Of a stretch of DNA of 64,000 bases, positions 60,884 to 64,000 are shown piece after piece. Location of the stretch: assembly GCF_014204915.1 (NCBI RefSeq), contig NZ_JACHMH010000001.1, positions 3,369,001 through 3,433,000 of the forward strand. The letters run 5' to 3'. The stretch comes from Crossiella cryophila. Its GTDB lineage: Bacteria; Actinomycetota; Actinomycetes; Mycobacteriales; Pseudonocardiaceae. The notes beneath the pieces were generated by a model. It did not search any database. It saw nothing but the letters and a program-made list of their open reading frames with translations, and was not told the DNA's origin. The stretch's first letter is position 1. Each line of letters opens with the position of its first letter. The position numbers and the translations under genes were made by a program.

Positions 60884-60968
60884 ACCCCGGCCTGGCCCGG
60901 CCCACGGCGCGGATCGGGCCAGGTCGGGCCTGTTCAGGACGCGTGCTCGCCAACACAGTCACTCGACA

Positions 60969-60998
60969 TTGTCGACTGACAAAGTCGATCGGTACAGT
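60969..60998 (+). promoter_or_regulatory. Candidate promoter and operator of the P450 fusion gene
   Basis: TTGTCG (60969-60974), 18-bp spacer, TACAGT (60993-60998), 43 nt before the ATG. Overlapping dyads TCGACATTGTCGA (60963-60975 region) and TTGTC/GACAA lie on the -35. CYP102 genes elsewhere are repressed by TetR-type regulators bound to such dyads; the regulator here is not in the window. Confidence 0.5.
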
Positions 60999-61041
60999 AG
61001 GAGGCAACGCAGGCCGTCACCCACCCCGGAGAGGCAGGACG

Positions 61042-64000
61042 ATGACCAGCACCAGCCGCCAGGACGTGCTCGAACCGATCCCGGAGCGCCCGGCCTTGCC
61101 GCTGATCGGGCATGCCCTGCGGATCCCCAGCGGCGCCGACGGGCTGCTGTACGCGATCCGCGAGGCCAAGGAGATGGGGCCGATCTTCCGGTTCCGGGTG
61201 TTCGGCCAGGAGTTCACCTTCGTCTCCGGCCTGGACCTGGTCACCGAGCTGGCCGACGAGTCCCGGTTCCGCAAGAACGTGCACGCCGATCTGGTGCAGG
61301 TGCGGGAGATCGCAGGGGACGGGCTGTTCACCGCGTTCAACGACGAGCCGAACTGGCGCAAGGCGCACGAGGTGCTGATGCCCGCCTTCTCCCTCGGCGC
61401 GATGCGCGGCTACCACCCGGCCATGCTCACCGTGGCCAGGGAGCTGATCACCAAGTGGGACAAGGCTTCCGGTGACCTGCCGGTGGACGTGGCCGAGGAC
61501 ATGACCCGGCTGACCTTCGACACCATCGGGCTGTGCGGCTTCGGCTACGACTTCGGGTCCTTCCGGCGCGCGGACACCCATCCGTTCGTGGTGGCCATGG
61601 GCCGTGCGCTGGAACGGGTCCAGCAGCGCAGCGAGTCCATCCCGGGCACCGAGTTCCTGCAGTGGCGCAAGGAGGAGCAGTTCCGCGCGGACAACACGCT
61701 GATGCGCGAACTCGTCGGCGAGGTGATCCGGGACCGCCGCGCCTCCGGGGACACCGGCACCGGCGACCTGCTCGGGCGGATGCTGCACACCCCCGACCCG
61801 GCGACCGGGGCGGTGCTCGACGACGACAACATCCTGTACCAGGCACTGACCTTCCTCATCGCCGGGCACGAGACCACCAGCGGCGCGCTGTCCTTCGCCC
61901 TGCACTACCTGACCAAGCACCCGGAGGTGCTGGCCAAGGCACAGTCCGAAGTGGACGCATTGTGGGGCGACACGGATCGCCCGGAACCGGCCTACGGCGA
62001 CATCGGCAAGCTGACCTACCTGCGCCAGGTGCTCAACGAGAGCCTGCGCCTGTGGCCGACCGCCCCCGCCTTCGCGGTGGAACCCTTGGCGGACACGGTG
62101 ATCGGCGGTCGCTACCAGGTGCGCGCCGGGGAGACGCTGATGGTGCTGACGCCCGCACTGCACCGGGATCCGGCCTGGGGGGACAACGTCGAGCTGTTCG
62201 ACCCGGAGCGGTTCGCGCCCGAGCGGGAACCGCATCGCCCGGTGCACCTGTTCAAACCGTTCGGCACCGGCGAGCGGGCCTGCATCGGCAGGCAGTTCGC
62301 GCTGCACGAGGCGACCCTGGTGCTGGGCCTGATCGTGCACCGCTACCGGCTGATCGACCACGCCGACTACCAGCTCAAGATCAAGTCCACCCTGACCATC
62401 AAGCCGGACGGGTTCACCCTGCGCCTGGCCCGCCGGGACCGCGCCGAACGCCGCCTGCCCGTCGCCACCGAGACCGGCACTCCGGCGGCGCGGGTCACCC
62501 GCCGGGCGGCCGGGACCGCGCTGACCGTGCTGCACGGCTCCAACCTGGGCACCTGCGCCGGGATCGCCCGTGACCTGGCCGCCGAGGGCGACGGACACGG
62601 GTTCGCGCCCTCGGTCGCCGCCCTCGACGACGCCGTGGGCACGCTGCGGCCCGGTGCGGATCCGGTGGTCATCGTGGCCGCCTCCTACAACGGCCGCCCC
62701 ACCGACGACGCGGCGAAGTTCCTGTCCTGGCTGGAAAATCTCGAACCGGGCGCGCTGGACGGCCTGCGGTACGCGGTGCTCGGCGTCGGCGACCGCAACT
62801 GGGCCGCCACCTACCAGCGCATCCCCACGCTGATCGACGAACGACTGGCGGCCGCGGGCGCCGTGCCGGTGCTGCCGCGCGGGATCGCGGACGCCGCCGG
62901 TGATTTCGCGGGCACGGTGGACCGCTGGACCGCCGAACTGTGGGCGGCGCTGCTCGGCGCTGAGCCGGCGGTGCCCGCGGAAGACGGTGCGGAGCAAGGG
63001 ATGTACCGGCTGGAGGACGCGCCCGAGTCGGTCACCGGCGTGCTCACCGCCCGGCACGGCGTGCTGCCGATGCGGGTCCTGGAAACCCGGGATCTGGTCG
63101 ACCTGACCCACCCGCTCGGCCGCGCCAAGCGCTACCTCCGGCTGCGGCTGCCCGAGGGCGTCGGCTACCGCACCGGTGATCACCTCGCGGTGCTCCCACG
63201 CAACCCGGAACCCTTGGTACAGCGGGTCGCCGACCGGTTCGACCTCGACCTGGACCGCACGGTGCGACTGCGGTCCCGCGGTCGGCAGGCCCTGCCGGTC
63301 GACCGGCCGCTGACCTTGCGGCTGCTGCTGACCGAGTTCGTGGAAATCCAGGCCGCCGCGACCCCGGCGCAGGTCGCCGTGCTGGCCGCGCACACCGGCT
63401 GCCCGCCCGAACGCGCCGCGCTGGTGGGCTTCGAGGACTACCCGGCCGGGCACAGCGTGCTGGATCTGTTGGAGCGCAACGAATCCTGCGCGCTGACCTT
63501 CGAGCGGTTCCTGGAGTTGCTGCCGGTGCTGCGACCCCGGCACTACTCGATCTCCTCCGCTGCCAGGGCTTTGCCCGGCGAGGTGGAGCTGTTGGTGTCC
63601 CGGCTCGCTGGTCCGCATCGTGCTGGCCAGGGTGAGTTCCAGGGGATCGCGTCGAACCAGCTACAGGCCGTGGAGGCTGGCGACATCCTGCACTGCCGGG
63701 TGCTGCCCTGCGCCGAGGCTTTCCGTTTGCCGCCAGGGGATTCCGAGCCGGTGATCGTGGTCAGCGCGGGCACCGGACTGGCCCCGTTCCGCGGTGCCGT
63801 GCTGGACCGCGTGCACACCGGGTCGACCGGGAAGCTGTTGTGCTACTTCGGTTGTGACCACCCGGAGGTGGACTACCTGCACCGGGCCGAACTCGAAGCC
63901 GCGGAGCGGGCTGGCGCGGTCAGCCTGCGCCCGACCTTCATGCACGCGCCCGAACACGGGAACCGGTTCGTCCAGGACCGGATCAGGCGGGAGAGCGCGG
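61042..64000 (+). CDS. CYP102-type P450-reductase fusion (self-sufficient P450), 3' cut off
   Basis: Open from ATG 61042 (GGAGAGGCAGG upstream) to the window end, 986 codons seen of about 1050 expected. Haem domain: LTFLIAGHETTSGAL (I-helix), NESLRLWP (ExxR), FKPFGTGERACIGRQFALHEA (Cys ligand). FMN domain: VLHGSNLGTCAGIARDLA and VIVAASYNGRPTDDAA. FAD/NADPH reductase: RHYSISSAA and IVVSAGTGLAPFRG. Like P450 BM3, it should hydroxylate fatty acids or similar substrates with NADPH, in one soluble polypeptide. Confidence 0.96.
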   Translation, partial: MTSTSRQDVLEPIPERPALPLIGHALRIPSGADGLLYAIREAKEMGPIFRFRVFGQEFTFVSGLDLVTELADESRFRKNVHADLVQVREIAGDGLFTAFNDEPNWRKAHEVLMPAFSLGAMRGYHPAMLTVARELITKWDKASGDLPVDVAEDMTRLTFDTIGLCGFGYDFGSFRRADTHPFVVAMGRALERVQQRSESIPGTEFLQWRKEEQFRADNTLMRELVGEVIRDRRASGDTGTGDLLGRMLHTPDPATGAVLDDDNILYQALTFLIAGHETTSGALSFALHYLTKHPEVLAKAQSEVDALWGDTDRPEPAYGDIGKLTYLRQVLNESLRLWPTAPAFAVEPLADTVIGGRYQVRAGETLMVLTPALHRDPAWGDNVELFDPERFAPEREPHRPVHLFKPFGTGERACIGRQFALHEATLVLGLIVHRYRLIDHADYQLKIKSTLTIKPDGFTLRLARRDRAERRLPVATETGTPAARVTRRAAGTALTVLHGSNLGTCAGIARDLAAEGDGHGFAPSVAALDDAVGTLRPGADPVVIVAASYNGRPTDDAAKFLSWLENLEPGALDGLRYAVLGVGDRNWAATYQRIPTLIDERLAAAGAVPVLPRGIADAAGDFAGTVDRWTAELWAALLGAEPAVPAEDGAEQGMYRLEDAPESVTGVLTARHGVLPMRVLETRDLVDLTHPLGRAKRYLRLRLPEGVGYRTGDHLAVLPRNPEPLVQRVADRFDLDLDRTVRLRSRGRQALPVDRPLTLRLLLTEFVEIQAAATPAQVAVLAAHTGCPPERAALVGFEDYPAGHSVLDLLERNESCALTFERFLELLPVLRPRHYSISSAARALPGEVELLVSRLAGPHRAGQGEFQGIASNQLQAVEAGDILHCRVLPCAEAFRLPPGDSEPVIVVSAGTGLAPFRGAVLDRVHTGSTGKLLCYFGCDHPEVDYLHRAELEAAERAGAVSLRPTFMHAPEHGNRFVQDRIRRESA

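Noticed and set aside
60934-63618. 894-aa frame antisense to the P450 gene
   Set aside because: The plus-strand frame contains all P450 and reductase motifs; the antisense frame has none.

Overview
The window is high-GC actinobacterial DNA. The gene content (coproporphyrin-dependent haem genes, methylmalonyl-CoA mutase with MeaB, LigC and a LigD-type polymerase, an IdeR-type iron box, several probable leaderless starts, GTG starts and 4-nt stop/start overlaps) points to a mycelial actinomycete, most likely of the Pseudonocardiaceae. That is an inference from gene content; there is no rRNA here. I saw no rRNA, tRNA, CRISPR array, transposase or phage gene. Both ends cut through genes: a peptidase M19 on the left and a CYP102-type P450-reductase fusion on the right.

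Layout. 1-5.8 kb: M19 dipeptidase tail, DUF3000 protein, then hemE-hemY-hemQ-methyltransferase for haem synthesis and a convergent, apparently self-regulating leaderless TetR gene. 5.8-6.2 kb: gene-free and repeat-rich. 6.2-10.2 kb (minus): three TIGR04222-like membrane proteins with Gly/Ser/Cys tails, a DUF692 (MNIO) enzyme and a small SCO6045-like partner. This is the best candidate for an undescribed system: a peptide-tail modification pathway acting on membrane proteins. 10.3-15.2 kb: msrB, Nudix, LigD-type polymerase, an unknown 320-aa protein and an amidohydrolase. 15.2-21.7 kb: LCP ligase, NDH-2, nucleoside hydrolase, alpha/beta hydrolase, TetR and a type II thioesterase. 21.7-22.7 kb: gene-free, repeats and low-complexity DNA. 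22.7-26.2 kb: iron-box-controlled heterodimeric siderophore-type ABC transporter. 26.2-28.2 kb: a small unknown protein and three tandem paralogues of unknown function. 28.3-36.3 kb: degenerate metallo-beta-lactamase-fold protein, ald, a frameshifted paiB-like gene, a TAP-type lipoprotein hydrolase with a suspect 5' end, GNAT, P-loop kinase and a GH95-like enzyme.

36.4-41.5 kb: mutA-mutB-meaB, tightly overlapping, for methylmalonyl-CoA metabolism. 41.5-42.15 kb: intergenic repeats, a foldback element and a very short Cys-rich (metallothionein-like) peptide gene. 42.15-45 kb: degenerate hydrolase lipoprotein and LigC. 45-49.7 kb (minus): an envelope-stress module in which a RibD-type reductase, an ECF sigma factor and an anti-sigma/Asp23 fusion precede Asp23, J-domain-like, DUF2273-like, DUF6286-like and AmaP-like genes. 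49.9-52.6 kb: a four-gene leaderless operon with a TauD/TfdA-like oxygenase, a YdcF-like protein and a TPR-like protein. 52.7-58.8 kb: small membrane protein, zapE, ABC-F, DUF2252, GAF regulator and a secreted I36-type inhibitor. 58.9-60.9 kb: aldehyde dehydrogenase plus DUF779. 61 kb to the end: the P450 fusion.

Two window-wide DNA patterns stand out. One is a 22-bp unit repeated in exact 22-bp phase at four intergenic places (about 22 copies). The other is a 13-mer of the form GTCCACNNNGGAC, found about eleven times, mostly inside genes and using the ACT codon.
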